From a bacterium (GTDB lineage: Bacteria > ARS69): a stretch of 64,000 bases of DNA. A program made the position numbers and the translations under genes. Positions 7,236-15,849 of the stretch are shown one piece after another. Each line of letters begins with the position of its first letter. Position 1 is the stretch's first letter. The notes under the pieces are model-generated. The model was not told where the DNA came from. It was given only the letters and a program-made list of their open reading frames with translations, and did no database searches. The DNA lies in contig JALGZR010000023.1 of assembly GCA_025774805.1 (NCBI GenBank), positions 1 to 64,000 on the forward strand. The letters run 5' to 3'.

Positions 7236-7273
7236 ACCCAACAGGACCGATATGTCGGCCGATCCGGTTGAGC
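7236..7273 (+). repeat. Possible very short attC-like site
   Basis: A perfect R'' ACCCAAC (7236-7242) and a perfect R' GTTGAGC (7267-7273) flank a GGA-CCGA-tatg-TCGG-..TCC hairpin. At 38 nt it is shorter than known attC sites, so it may be truncated or coincidental. Confidence 0.4.
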
Positions 7274-7500
7274 ATCTGACGGAGGCGGAGGCGTGGTGTT
7301 CGGGTTGTTCCATTCCGACTCGGAAGCGTGAGAAGAAGCTGGAAGTGTGCTTTACCGGAACCCGCGCTTCGGAGAAGAAGGACCCGGCTTCCACGGCCGA
7401 GGAGGGCAATCTGAACGTGGTTGGATCTGTGACCAAGAACCTGGGAGTGTTATTCCGCGATCCAAACACCGGCCTCAATACGTTCGGCATGTCGTCGTGA
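7252..7500 (+). CDS. Hypothetical small ORF upstream of a GNAT gene
   Basis: An 82-codon frame (ATG 7252) that starts inside the attC-like segment. Its TGA stop overlaps the GTG start of the next gene (GTGA), an arrangement that would allow translational coupling. The sequence is hydrophilic with three Cys in the first 35 residues (a CSGC pair) and no family I recognise. It may be a genuine leader gene, a decayed cassette, or chance. No convincing ribosome site precedes it. Confidence 0.25.
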   Translation: MSADPVEHLTEAEAWCSGCSIPTRKREKKLEVCFTGTRASEKKDPASTAEEGNLNVVGSVTKNLGVLFRDPNTGLNTFGMSS

Positions 7501-7997
7501 CAGAGAGATATTCAAAGGGTATCACGCATTTAAAGGACCCTTCCGCCTGCACCAAAGAGGAGCACCGAAAGTTCGAGCGTCTCGTCCGGCTGGGCTTTGA
7601 GGGTTCAGACGAAAGGCTACCTGAACGCATCCGGAGTGCCAGGCGCCTTGCCTTCTATTGTACGTCGGATGACGTCGTTACCGCGATCGCCGCGCTCAAG
7701 GCCCCCGATGCGGCCTATCGGAATGACGTCTTCAGGAAGGCAGAGGTCGGAGCCGATCCGCGCGAATATGAACTTGAACTGGGGTGGGTCTTCGTCGTTC
7801 CCGCTCAGCGCGGGAACCGGATCGCCGAAGGCCTCTGCCACCAACTCCTGGCGTCCGTGCCGACATCCAGTGTTTTCGCAACGACGCGTCCGAATAATGC
7901 CTTCATGACGAAGATCCTTTCGGCTCTCGGATTCAGGCAAGCAGGCAGGCCGTACTTACGCAACAAACAAGAGCTCGTGGTATTCCTGCGATCGTGA
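7497..7997 (+). CDS. GNAT family N-acetyltransferase
   Basis: A 166-residue GNAT-like protein from GTG 7497. Beta-4 and the acetyl-CoA loop read GWVFVVPAQRGNRIAEGLCH (the R-G-N-R-I-A pattern). The following strand, TSSVFATTRPNNAFMTKILS, carries the Asn-containing motif B seen where GNATs bind CoA, and the C-terminus is ALGFRQAGRP, the typical last hairpin. The start lacks a strong ribosome site but overlaps the stop of the upstream small ORF, so translation may be coupled. The substrate is unknown. No attC follows it convincingly, which marks the apparent right end of the recognisable array. Confidence 0.7.
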   Translation: MTERYSKGITHLKDPSACTKEEHRKFERLVRLGFEGSDERLPERIRSARRLAFYCTSDDVVTAIAALKAPDAAYRNDVFRKAEVGADPREYELELGWVFVVPAQRGNRIAEGLCHQLLASVPTSSVFATTRPNNAFMTKILSALGFRQAGRPYLRNKQELVVFLRS

Positions 7998-8462
7998 AAT
8001 ACGGCATCCTTGGCGACAGGGGTCATGGTGGCGCTCGCCCGTTTCGTACACTGTGAGTCGCCGGGGGAGGTGGAGTGGAGGATCTGGAGATTTCCAACCA
8101 TCCGCCACAACCTACGCCACTTGCGCCGGTGTGGGCCAGGCGGTGTGAGAGAGGGGCACTCACGGCCGGTCTTTGGATGGACTCCCCGAAGCACGATTCA
8201 CCACAGGCTCAATGGCAAACCACGAGCGTTTGCCATGACGGGCGTAACCGTCCGCACGGTGGACAATTGCGTCCACCTCACCGCGTGCTCAACGACGCTT
8301 GCATTCCAGGCAATGAGGCTTGATGCTTGTTTCGAGCTTGCTGTGACGTGGTGTTCGATTTGACTGCTGGAGCTGACCGCTCGATTCGTGGTTGTCAACC
8401 CGCGGCGGCTTTCTCCGACCGCGGGTGAGGGCCCGGGCACTGGGCTGCAAGGGAAGTAGGCG
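7998..8462 (+). other. Long intergenic stretch, no supported gene
   Basis: 465 bp without a believable gene. Near its end, ACCCGCGG (8398-8405) and CCGCGGGT (8419-8426) form an 8-bp inverted repeat. A GTGGAC/GTCCAC hairpin lies near 8259-8276. These could be remnants of attC arms or transcription terminators. Reading frames here look non-coding. Confidence 0.4.
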
Positions 8463-9203
8463 ATGGCGAGCCTCCGAATTCGATTTCTGGGGACCGGCGA
8501 TGCGTTTGGGAGTGGAGGTCGCCTACAGATGTGCATCCTTGCTGAGTCGGATGATCAGTCTCTCCTCGTCGATTGTGGCGCTTCCTCGCTGGTTGCCCTC
8601 AAGGGGGCAGGCGTTGACCCCAATAGCATTGGCACAGTCCTGATCAGCCATCTCCACGGAGACCACTTCGGTGGGCTTCCGTTCCTCATCCTTGATGGGC
8701 AGATTTCAAAACGCACCGGCCGTCTCCGCATCGCCGGTCCTCCTGGGCTCGAGACTCGTGTGACCCAGGCAATGGAGGTTCTATTCCCGGGTTCGTCGGG
8801 TGGACATCGGGCCTTCGATATTCAGTTTCAAGAGCTTCCCGAAGGTGTCCCGACCTCGGTCGGTTCTGTTACCGTGACTCCCTACGAAGTACTTCACGTG
8901 TGCGGTGCCCCACCCTACGCCCTCCGGGTAGAGATCGATGGTCGGATCATCGCGTACTCGGGCGACACGGAGTGGACGGATCGGTTGGTCGCGGCCGCTT
9001 CGGGAGCGGACCTGTTCATCTGCGAGTCGTACTTCTTCGACGAGAAGGTACGTTTTCACCTCGACTACTCAACGATCATGAAACATCGCTCGGAGCTCGG
9101 CTGCAGGCGCATCGTTCTCACGCATATGAGTTCTGACATGCTCGGGCACTTGTCTGAGCTGGAGGTTGAGGCGGCCTACGACGGTTTCGAGATCACGCTC
9201 TGA
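8463..9203 (+). CDS. MBL-fold metallo-hydrolase (RNase Z-like)
   Basis: A 246-residue metallo-beta-lactamase-fold protein related to the RNase Z/ElaC-like branch. It opens with RIRFLGTGDAFGSGGR and carries the zinc motif SHLHGDHFGG at residues 62-71 (H-x-H-x-D-H). Later metal ligands are plausible in EVLHVCG (His), YSGDTEW (Asp) and VLTHMS (His). The length is shorter than full RNase Z (about 300) and the flexible tRNA-binding arm is not evident, so a small-molecule phosphodiesterase or lactonase role is as likely. The ATG follows AAGGGAAG. Monocistronic. Confidence 0.75.
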   Translation: MASLRIRFLGTGDAFGSGGRLQMCILAESDDQSLLVDCGASSLVALKGAGVDPNSIGTVLISHLHGDHFGGLPFLILDGQISKRTGRLRIAGPPGLETRVTQAMEVLFPGSSGGHRAFDIQFQELPEGVPTSVGSVTVTPYEVLHVCGAPPYALRVEIDGRIIAYSGDTEWTDRLVAAASGADLFICESYFFDEKVRFHLDYSTIMKHRSELGCRRIVLTHMSSDMLGHLSELEVEAAYDGFEITL

Positions 9204-9215
9204 ATTGGGCAAAAC

Positions 9216-9294
9216 CTGCGGCCTGACCGGCGGCTGGACCTGACACCGGATGCTCTTCGCCTGTCGGCCGCTCGTACTGACCAGAGGGCCGCAG
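9216..9294 (+). repeat. Inverted repeat, possible attC remnant
   Basis: CTGCGGCC (9216-9223) and GGCCGCAG (9287-9294) are perfect 8-bp arms separated by 63 nt, located just after a stop codon like the attC sites further left. No GTT box follows. Confidence 0.3.
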
Positions 9295-9354
9295 CGGAGA
9301 GACTGGGCCTCCGCCGTCAGGAACAAGGGGCCATTCAAACCATGACTGGATGCT

Positions 9355-10101
9355 GTGAGTCTCTCTGACGAGTACAAGCGGCAGTGCGGCTGGCGGTCAT
9401 GGGCGGCAATGTTCGATGCGCTGCCGCCCATTGTGGGCCAGACCGTTCTGGATCTCGGATGCAGTGTCGGAGATCAGACCAAGGAACTGGTGGCTCGTGG
9501 TGCCGACGTGATCGGCTTCGACGTGAACGAGGATCTCCTCATGGAGGCCCGGTCGAAGGAACTCGCGGGAGCCGAGTTCCGGCAGGCAGACTTCAGGACG
9601 CTTCCCGAGCTGGCGACACCAGCAGACGGCCTTTGGTGCATTTTCACGGCGGCGCATTTTCCGGATCGACCGGAGGTGCTTGCGCTCTGGAAGGGAAATC
9701 AGCGCTCAGGCGGGTGGATCGCAGTCATGGAAATCGACAATCTGTTGGGACACGGACCCCTGGGTAACCGCAGCAGATCTCTGCTCGAAGGTTACGCCCG
9801 AGAGGCCTTGATCGCGTGCCGGTACGATTTCTTCAAGGGCCGCAGGTTAGTGAGCCACTTCGAGCGATCAGGGTTTACGGTCGTGAAGTCCTTCATTGTT
9901 GCGGACCAGGAGCTCTGCTTCGACGGCCCGGCGCAAGATGGCGTAGTGGTGGCCTGGCGAGCACGATTCGACCGTATGAAGTACCTCCAGGCCTTGTGTG
10001 GATCGGCTTTCGATCAAGTTCAGGAGGAGTTTCTCCGCTGTTTGAAGCGGCCAGACCACTGGACAGAGACCAAGGTGTATGCTTGCATTGCTACCACATG
10101 A
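9355..10101 (+). CDS. Class I SAM-dependent methyltransferase
   Basis: A 248-residue methyltransferase from GTG 9355, the only in-frame start. Motif I reads VLDLGCSVGDQTKELVARG (about residues 31-49), then the acidic strand end VIGFDVNED and the motif II region LWCIFTAAHFPD. After a helix comes GGWIAVMEIDNLLGHGPL, the post-III region. The second half is longer than the minimal fold, suggesting a dedicated acceptor pocket. The target is unknown. It follows an MBL-fold gene by 151 bp. Confidence 0.7.
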   Translation: MSLSDEYKRQCGWRSWAAMFDALPPIVGQTVLDLGCSVGDQTKELVARGADVIGFDVNEDLLMEARSKELAGAEFRQADFRTLPELATPADGLWCIFTAAHFPDRPEVLALWKGNQRSGGWIAVMEIDNLLGHGPLGNRSRSLLEGYAREALIACRYDFFKGRRLVSHFERSGFTVVKSFIVADQELCFDGPAQDGVVVAWRARFDRMKYLQALCGSAFDQVQEEFLRCLKRPDHWTETKVYACIATT

Positions 10102-10414
10102 GGCAGGTGGAGGCGCTCAGCAATCCGCAAGCGGACACGTGGCACTGGATCAGAAACTTCGAGAAGGATGGAAAACTCTCGACGTTCGCGCGGGTCGCCC
10201 GGACAAAGCAATGGTCATCGAGCTCACGGGGCGAGGAACACCATGGATCAGGAACCACCTGAGACGAGAGTGAGCCATCCAGAAGACGCCCGGCACGTCC
10301 CAGGTGAGGGGGGCGCTCGGAGTGAGGCCTGGCCGGGACCAGGATCACGCCAGGGGCGCGGGCAATCCGTTCACGCCTCCGTTGAGAGGAAGAGGTCGAG
10401 AGGTGAGTGAGGGC
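10102..10414 (+). other. Intergenic stretch, nothing certain
   Basis: 313 bp. Several short frames cross it, one of them ending LTGRGTPWIRNHLRRE, but none has a start signal or recognisable family. GTTGAGA near 10381 resembles an R' box without a partner. I see no clear gene or site. Confidence 0.35.
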
Positions 10415-10843
10415 ATGTCGACGGTGGAAAACAAGGCCCTGGTGCGGGATTACTATGAGCAGGTCGTGAGCACCGGAGACTTGACGCACATCGAAGACTA
10501 CGTTTCGCCGGAGTACACCGAGGTTCATCGTGGGGTGCGCCATGCGGTCGGTCTTGACGGTGCCAGGGAGCACATCCTTGGCGTGAGGCAGACATATCCG
10601 GATCTCGAGCTCACCGTGGATCTCCAGGTGGCGGAAGGGGAGTGGGTCGTGAGCCTCGTCAAAATGAAAGGCACTCACCGCGGGGAATGGCTCGGGATCC
10701 GACCCACGCAGAGAATGATTGAGACGACGGCGGTCAATGTCGATAGGGTGGTGGCTGGAAGGATCGTGGAGCACGGCGGGGCAGCAAACCTCCTGGAGCC
10801 ACTTCTAGAGATAGGAGCGATCCAGGCCGTCGGATCCGGATGA
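10415..10843 (+). CDS. SnoaL-like ester cyclase-family protein
   Basis: A 142-residue protein of the SnoaL/NTF2-like superfamily. It has the standard opening ENKALVRDYYEQVVSTGD, then VSPEYTEVHRG, a predictor helix REHILGVRQTYPDLELTV, and the barrel strands EWVVSLVKMKGTHRGEWLGI and VDRVVAGRIVEHGG. This matches the ester cyclase group (polyketide-cyclase relatives), most of whose bacterial members have no known substrate. The ATG at 10415 follows GAGTGAGGG. Monocistronic on the plus strand. Confidence 0.75.
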   Translation: MSTVENKALVRDYYEQVVSTGDLTHIEDYVSPEYTEVHRGVRHAVGLDGAREHILGVRQTYPDLELTVDLQVAEGEWVVSLVKMKGTHRGEWLGIRPTQRMIETTAVNVDRVVAGRIVEHGGAANLLEPLLEIGAIQAVGSG

Positions 10844-10996
10844 AGGACACGGGCACGAACCAACCTTCGAGCAAACAGGTGGGGCGGATCGCCCGGTGGC
10901 CTTCGAAAAGCGGTGGCCAAGAGTGACCGACCCGCGGGACCTGAGAAGCCGCGAGCCCGGCGCCGTTCTACGGGACGGGCCCGGTCGGATCGGAGC

Positions 10997-11485
10997 ATGA
11001 CAAAGCTCCCGCGTGACAACGCGTCCGCGAAACGCCAACGCCGATTCGCTTCGAAGCGAGACACCTGGCTCGTGATTGTATTGTGGGGCGCGGCACTCGG
11101 TCTCGTGTATGCGACCCTGGATGTTGCAAGGTCGCCAACGGCGGCAGCGTTCAGGGCCGTGTTTCTGTTTGTTTGCATTCTGGCCGCGGTCCTCATCTTG
11201 TGGATTCTGTACGGCACCTTCTATGTGCTAACGGGGGAATCGTTGCTGATCCACTGTGGCCCTTTCCGCCGGCGGGTTCTGGTCAGCACGATTCATGAGA
11301 TCATTCCCTCCCGGAACCCGCTGTCGAGCCCCGCTTGCTCGCTCGACCGTCTCCATATCAAGTATGACGGGTCGCGGTCCGGGGTGTTGATCTCGCCCTG
11401 GGACGAGCGGTCCTTCTCGCGGGAGCTCGTCAAGCTCGATAGAGAGCTCGTTCTTCGGGGGGATGGTATAGTCCGCCGTGCCTGA
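10997..11485 (+). CDS. PH-domain (bPH-type) membrane protein
   Basis: About 162 residues from ATG 10997. A GTG at 10913 in the same frame would add a basic, unstructured extension. Two adjacent hydrophobic spans (about residues 25-44 and 54-74) precede a beta-rich cytosolic domain starting FYVLTGESLLIHCGPFRRRV and containing VSTIHEIIPSRNPLSSPA. This is the typical layout of DUF1200/bacterial-PH proteins. Their function is mostly unknown, often linked to envelope stress or bacteriocin-type islands. Confidence 0.65.
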   Translation: MTKLPRDNASAKRQRRFASKRDTWLVIVLWGAALGLVYATLDVARSPTAAAFRAVFLFVCILAAVLILWILYGTFYVLTGESLLIHCGPFRRRVLVSTIHEIIPSRNPLSSPACSLDRLHIKYDGSRSGVLISPWDERSFSRELVKLDRELVLRGDGIVRRA

Positions 11486-11629
11486 CAGGCCACTCCGCTG
11501 CGCCCATCTTGTTTGTGTCAGGAATCGGGGAGGTCGGTCCGGGTTCCGCGGGGTGGGTCAGCGATGGTAGGCTCAATACCGTGAGTAGCTTCGCGATTTG
11601 CCGGTCGGACCGGCAGGGAGGGATTCCGC

Positions 11630-12154
11630 ATGATACGAGAGTGGTTTGTTTGCGCTGTGGCGGTGTCTTTGGTCATCTCCCTCGGGTCGGCCTGCTCACC
11701 CTCGGGTCCCGCAGAGGAGATCCTGGCGGAGATCCCGCTGGATTCTCTCGAGGAAGTGATCTCGAAGACCGGGGTCACCGTCGATTCCGCTGTCACCACC
11801 GATGGTCGGGGATCCCTGAGAGTCAGCGCGTCCGAGCCGATGACCGTACGCATCGCGGAGCTCGAAGACCTATCCGTTGACAATGCCCGATTGATCTACC
11901 GTGCACGGCTCCGCACGGCTGACCTCAGCGGCAAGACCTACTTGGAGATGTGGTGCGAGTTTCCCGGCAGAGGAGCGTACTTCTCGCGGGCGCTGGACTC
12001 TCCGGTCACAGGGACTAACGACTGGCTGTCTCAAGAGACGCCTTTTGTGCTGCAGAAGGGTCAGATCGCGAGCAAGGTGAAGCTCAACCTCGTCATTGAC
12101 GGTCCAGGGACCGTCTGGCTCGACGAAATCGTTTTGACGAAGGCAGCGCTATAG
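11630..12154 (+). CDS. Putative lipoprotein, beta-sandwich type
   Basis: A 174-residue predicted lipoprotein. The signal peptide (MIREWFVCAVAVSLVISLGS) ends in Cys 22 within LGSAC. The mature part reads like a jelly-roll sandwich, with RLIYRARLRTADLSGKTYLE and an ending VWLDEIVLTKAAL, resembling the carbohydrate-binding-like folds of uncharacterised lipoproteins. No catalytic residues are evident. It is preceded by GGGAGGG and has a GCCGGT/ACCGGC inverted repeat about 30 nt upstream. Function unknown. Confidence 0.6.
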   Translation: MIREWFVCAVAVSLVISLGSACSPSGPAEEILAEIPLDSLEEVISKTGVTVDSAVTTDGRGSLRVSASEPMTVRIAELEDLSVDNARLIYRARLRTADLSGKTYLEMWCEFPGRGAYFSRALDSPVTGTNDWLSQETPFVLQKGQIASKVKLNLVIDGPGTVWLDEIVLTKAAL

Positions 12155-12474
12155 CGTGTCTGACGTCAGGATTCGAGGCTCGAGATCAAGTCCGGGATCG
12201 ACGGGCATTCCCGGGTAGACTCATTTTGAGGAAGGAGAAAGACTGGCCCAAGCACGCGCGACACGCGAATGGTGTGGGCGATCTCGCCCGCTCTGTGCGT
12301 GCGCTGTGCGGGCACGCGCGAGGTGGCGACCCGTCGGGAGGCCGGGAGAGACCAGCTCCCCGTTTCTCGCACCCTATCGGGAGCGCAGTCCGGTTGACAG
12401 AAGGGGCTGCGGGTGAAACACATGGCGCGGGAACGGGCGCCCTTCTGTCCACGCGCCTTGGTTGAGGCAAGAAA
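12155..12474 (+). other. Intergenic region upstream of the deoxynucleoside kinase
   Basis: 320 bp with no supported gene. A TTGACA occurs at about 12395 but no good -10 lies at the correct distance. Short GC-rich repeats (GCACGCGCG twice) are present. No attC boxes. Confidence 0.35.
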
Positions 12475-13125
12475 GTGAAGAACACGACGAAGAAGCTCTT
12501 CGTGTCCATGGCAGGCAATATCGGGGCCGGGAAAACGACGGCGGCCAAACTCATCAGTCAACGGTTCGGCTTCGAGCTCTTTGATGAACCGGTCATCGAT
12601 AATCGCTTTCTGCGGGACTACTATGCCGCTATGCATCGCTGGTCTTTCACCCTGCAGCTGGAGTTCTTGATCCGTCGTGTGGAGCACCATGAGCTGATCC
12701 GTACGGTTCCGAAGAGCTGCATTCAGGATCGGACGCTGTATGAGGATCCCGAGGTCTTCGCGAAGTACTTGCACGGGTTGGGGTGTATGGACAATCGGGA
12801 ATTGGATCTGTACTTCGAATACTTTCACCGTCTGAATCGGGACTTACGGCATCCCGATCTGGTCGTGATGTTGGCGGTGGATCGGGTGGAGACGTTGTTG
12901 AAGCGGATAAGAAAGCGCGGCCGCCAGGAGGAACGGGGAATCGATGCGGATTTCCTGACCGGATTGAACGCCTATTACTCGACGTTTCCGCAGGTCTGCC
13001 GGAAGAAGTACGGAATACCGCTGCATGTGATCGGCGTAGACCAGCTCGATATTCGCTCTCCGGAAGGCCAAAGTGTGTTCTTGCGAGAAGTCGAAGAGGC
13101 GCTCAAGAGGAATGGACTGGAGTAA
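12475..13125 (+). CDS. Deoxynucleoside kinase family protein
   Basis: A 216-residue nucleoside kinase (phosphorylates deoxyribonucleosides for salvage). The P-loop is at the N-terminus, MAGNIGAGKTTAA (about residues 12-24). The substrate-binding motif QDRTLYEDPEVFAKYL corresponds to the DRS motif, and the LID region RKRGRQEERGID carries the catalytic arginines. Length fits dNK/dGK/dCK-type bacterial enzymes. The start is GTG 12475 after TGAGGCAAG. Specificity (dA/dG or dC/T) cannot be read from sequence by eye. Monocistronic. Confidence 0.8.
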   Translation: MKNTTKKLFVSMAGNIGAGKTTAAKLISQRFGFELFDEPVIDNRFLRDYYAAMHRWSFTLQLEFLIRRVEHHELIRTVPKSCIQDRTLYEDPEVFAKYLHGLGCMDNRELDLYFEYFHRLNRDLRHPDLVVMLAVDRVETLLKRIRKRGRQEERGIDADFLTGLNAYYSTFPQVCRKKYGIPLHVIGVDQLDIRSPEGQSVFLREVEEALKRNGLE

Positions 13126-13496
13126 GGTCGGAGCGCGCCGTCCGACAACGGGGGCGCCGGACTCGGCGTTTCGGACGGGGGAGGAGGCCAGGGGCCGGGC
13201 CATTCGCCTACCGGGGCTTGGCCTGATGTCGAGCTGCCTCTGACGAGTGGGGGGGACGGGGCGCCGGGCCTGAGAGCTGCAGAGTACCAAGTGTCGGCGG
13301 CCCACTCCCCAACTGACAGGGCGGAGCTTCGGGCCCGGTCCTACAGCGTACCCGGCGAAAAGCCGATCGAGTCGAGCCTCCGGCAGATCCCGGCGATTCA
13401 AGGCGCTTTGCCCTCGGTTTCGGGATCGGATACTCTCGAGCGCCACGACCGGGCAGTTGAGCCCAAAGTCCGGCCGGTGCAACGGAAGGAGGGTGA
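13126..13496 (+). other. Intergenic region, no supported gene
   Basis: 371 bp, very GC-rich. Frames on both strands are open mainly because stops are rare at this GC content; none shows a ribosome site with a recognisable product. GGAAGGAGGG at its end serves the next gene. Confidence 0.35.
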
Positions 13497-14060
13497 TTGG
13501 GAAAGCGCCCGAGTTTGACGACCAAGCGGCTGGTCCTGCGGCCGTTTTCGCCTTCCGATGCGAGAGACGTGCAGCTTCTCGCCGGCGACAGGTCGATTGC
13601 CGACACCACCCTGACCATCCCTCACCCCTACGAAGATGGAGCCGCGGAGGAGTGGATCTCCGGACATCAAGAGATCTACGATCGGGGAAAGGGCGTGACA
13701 TTCGCCGTCACGACAAAGGAGGATGGGGTCCTGGTCGGAGCAATAAGCCTCATGAGTGTTAGCGCCGGACATCAGGCGGAGCTCGGCTACTGGGTGGGCA
13801 AGCCGTTCTGGAATCGTGGATTCTGCACCGAGGCGGCGGAGGCGGTCCTGCAATACGCATTCGAGGAGATGGGTCTTGAACGCGTCCACGCTTGTCACCT
13901 GTCACGGAATCCGCCATCGGGTCGCGTGATGCAGAAGATCGGAATGCGCAACGAGGGGTGCCGTAGGCACCACGTACGGAAATGGGGAGTTCTCGAGGAT
14001 CTGGAGTTGTACGGGATCCTTCGGCAAACCTGGAAGGATCGGACTCCTTCATCCACATGA
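13497..14060 (+). CDS. RimJ/RimL-type GNAT acetyltransferase
   Basis: A 187-residue GNAT of the RimJ/RimL branch (protein N-terminal Ala/Ser acetyltransferases and relatives). It opens TTKRLVLRPFSPSDARDV, the hallmark of this branch, and has the CoA motif ELGYWVGKPFWNRGFCTEAA with W-N-R-G-F in place of Q-G-K-G. The end of motif B is RVMQKIGMRNEGCRR. The start is TTG 13497 with GGAAGGAGGG 6-8 nt upstream, and no ATG exists nearby. The target protein is unknown. Confidence 0.75.
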   Translation: MGKRPSLTTKRLVLRPFSPSDARDVQLLAGDRSIADTTLTIPHPYEDGAAEEWISGHQEIYDRGKGVTFAVTTKEDGVLVGAISLMSVSAGHQAELGYWVGKPFWNRGFCTEAAEAVLQYAFEEMGLERVHACHLSRNPPSGRVMQKIGMRNEGCRRHHVRKWGVLEDLELYGILRQTWKDRTPSST

Positions 14061-14097
14061 CGGTCGCCGCCGGTGGCTTTCACGGTAGCGGGGCAGA

Positions 14098-14733
14098 ATG
14101 AATCTCCGCGATCAGATGGATAGAATCTACCGTGACCTGCCCGCGGAGCAGATTCCCTGGAATCTCTTACACCCTCCGAAGTTTCTCGTGGATCTGGTCC
14201 GCACGGGCAAGATCCGGCCTTGTGATGCCGTCGACATTGGATGCGGAGCCGGCAACCATACCGTTTGGCTTGCCACTCGGGGGTTTCGGATGACGGGACT
14301 CGACATCTCTCCCACGGCTTTGCAGTTGGCGCGACGGCATGCACGAGAGATGGGGGTCAGATGCCACTTTCGGGAGGAGGATCTCACAGGAGACGAGGTA
14401 CGGTCCCAGGGGGCGTATGACTTCGGGATGGACTGGGAGGTTCTTCACCACGTCTTTCCTCCTCGACGGCCTACATTCGTCAGGAACGTTCACGCGATGC
14501 TTCGTCCCGGGGCGATCCATCTATCCGTTTGCTTCAGTGTGGAGGACGAACACTTCGGAGGGATCGGAAAGTACCGAAAGACTCCTTTGGAGACAACGCT
14601 CTACTTCTCCTCGGAGGAGGAGATCGAGCAGGCCTTCGCCACGAATTTCGACATTCTCGAGTTGCGCACGATCGAGGTCGAGGGCAAGTACGGAACCCAC
14701 CGAGCGGTTGCCGCGCTTCTGGAGCGCAAGTGA
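14098..14733 (+). CDS. Class I SAM-dependent methyltransferase
   Basis: A 211-residue methyltransferase. Motif I AVDIGCGAGNHTVWLATRGF (about residues 43-62), then MTGLDISPTAL as the ribose-binding acidic loop, YDFGMDWEVLHHVFP for motif II/III, and a terminal beta hairpin KYGTHRAVAALLERK. It resembles the TehB/thiopurine-methyltransferase-like small-molecule enzymes. It lies 37 nt after the GNAT gene and 46 nt before the CYTH gene, so these three could be co-transcribed. Confidence 0.7.
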   Translation: MNLRDQMDRIYRDLPAEQIPWNLLHPPKFLVDLVRTGKIRPCDAVDIGCGAGNHTVWLATRGFRMTGLDISPTALQLARRHAREMGVRCHFREEDLTGDEVRSQGAYDFGMDWEVLHHVFPPRRPTFVRNVHAMLRPGAIHLSVCFSVEDEHFGGIGKYRKTPLETTLYFSSEEEIEQAFATNFDILELRTIEVEGKYGTHRAVAALLERK

Positions 14734-14779
14734 CGTTCAGGGGATGCGGAGTTTGGACGGGCACTCTTGGAGCCGACGA

Positions 14780-15298
14780 ATGGCGGTGAACATAGAGATC
14801 AAGACTCGCGTTGCGGACGTGGTGTCTCTGAGGGAGGCGGTGCGCGCGCGCGCGGAGGAGGGTCCCGAGGTTCTCGTGCAGGAGGACACCTTCTTTCGCG
14901 TGGAGAAGGGGCGTCTGAAGCTGCGAATCGTCGAGGGGGCCGCGGCGGAGCTGATCTACTACGAGCGCGAGGACGCACCCGGCCCGGTGCCGTCTACCTA
15001 TCTCATCAGCTCTGTGAACGAACCGAAAGAACTCAAGGACATCCTTTCCGCGTCGTTGGGAGTTCGGGGCGTCGTCCGGAAGGAACGGGAGCTGTTCTTT
15101 CTCGGCCGCACCCGGGTACACCTTGATCAGGTCGAGGGACTCGGGTCCTTCGTGGAGCTCGAGGTCGTACTCGAGCCCAAGGAGTCGGTGGAAGCGGGGC
15201 GATCGGAGGCACTTGCGATCCTGAGAGAGCTCTCCGTTGCGTCGGAGGATCGGGTGAAGGTCGCCTATATCGACTTGGTCGAGTCACGGACCGAGTGA
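14780..15298 (+). CDS. CYTH-domain protein (CyaB/ThTPase-like)
   Basis: A 172-residue CYTH triphosphate tunnel domain. The defining E-x-E-x-K reads NIEIKTRV at the N-terminus (IEIK, lacking one Glu of ExExK). Further tunnel residues are seen in RVEKGRLKLRI, ELIYYEREDA, VRKERELFF, RVHLDQVEGLGSFVELEV (the typical E-x-E in the penultimate strand) and VAYIDLV. Members hydrolyse thiamine triphosphate or tripolyphosphate, or make cAMP (class IV cyclases). The ATG at 14780 is internal to a longer open frame. A second CYTH, fused to CHAD, occurs at 41595. Confidence 0.75.
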   Translation: MAVNIEIKTRVADVVSLREAVRARAEEGPEVLVQEDTFFRVEKGRLKLRIVEGAAAELIYYEREDAPGPVPSTYLISSVNEPKELKDILSASLGVRGVVRKERELFFLGRTRVHLDQVEGLGSFVELEVVLEPKESVEAGRSEALAILRELSVASEDRVKVAYIDLVESRTE

Positions 15299-15849
15299 CA
15301 TGCGCAGGGAGTCGACTGTCCTGCGGCGCTCTGGAGGACGCCGGCCGAATTGATGTGCGGATAGGGCTGCCTTGGGTTTCGGTACTGTCGTGGCGCTTTC
15401 GGGGCCGACGTCCTCGCCGGCGTAGCCACGCCAGTGGGGCCTTCCCCCCCCCACCGCCAGGGTCCAGCGCCAGCGGCGCCGCTCCCGACCGGAGGAGGGA
15501 AAGCGCATTGCCGGGAAGATACCGGCTCAGAACGCACCGATCGTCGGCTGGGTGGGGAGAGCGGTTCGATCATCGGCTCGACGGGGGAATGGGTGGACAG
15601 AATGACGGGAATCGCACCCCGGAGTAGGAACTGGCCCGCGGCGGACGTCAGGAGTCCTCGGTAAGCCGTGCCAGTCGTCGGCACCCCGGTTTGTCGCCCG
15701 GCGAACCGCGGTCCCGACGGGTCCTTGTCACACCGGCTGCCGGCCCCGCATACTGGGCTCGGCATGGCGCAAGGGCAGCCGGCGTGCCAAAGCGCTGGGA
15801 TCAAGCGTCTTCCCGTCAGGCAACAGAGGGAACGGGCGAGGTCGATACG
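15299..15849 (+). other. Long intergenic region with a candidate promoter
   Basis: 551 bp, GC-rich, without a supported gene. It contains a CCCCCCCC run near 15447 and ends with a plausible promoter for the DinB gene (see 15725-15754). Open frames on the minus strand here are shadows. Confidence 0.4.
15725..15754 (+). promoter_or_regulatory. Candidate sigma-70-type promoter
   Basis: TTGTCA (15725-15730), 18-nt spacer, CATACT (15749-15754). It lies about 95 nt upstream of the DinB gene. The -10 context GCATACTGG recurs in the candidate promoter at 38914-38941. Confidence 0.4.

Noticed and set aside
8010-8363. 117-codon ORF between GNAT and MBL genes
   Set aside because: No start signal, atypical residue usage and no motif; considered spurious.
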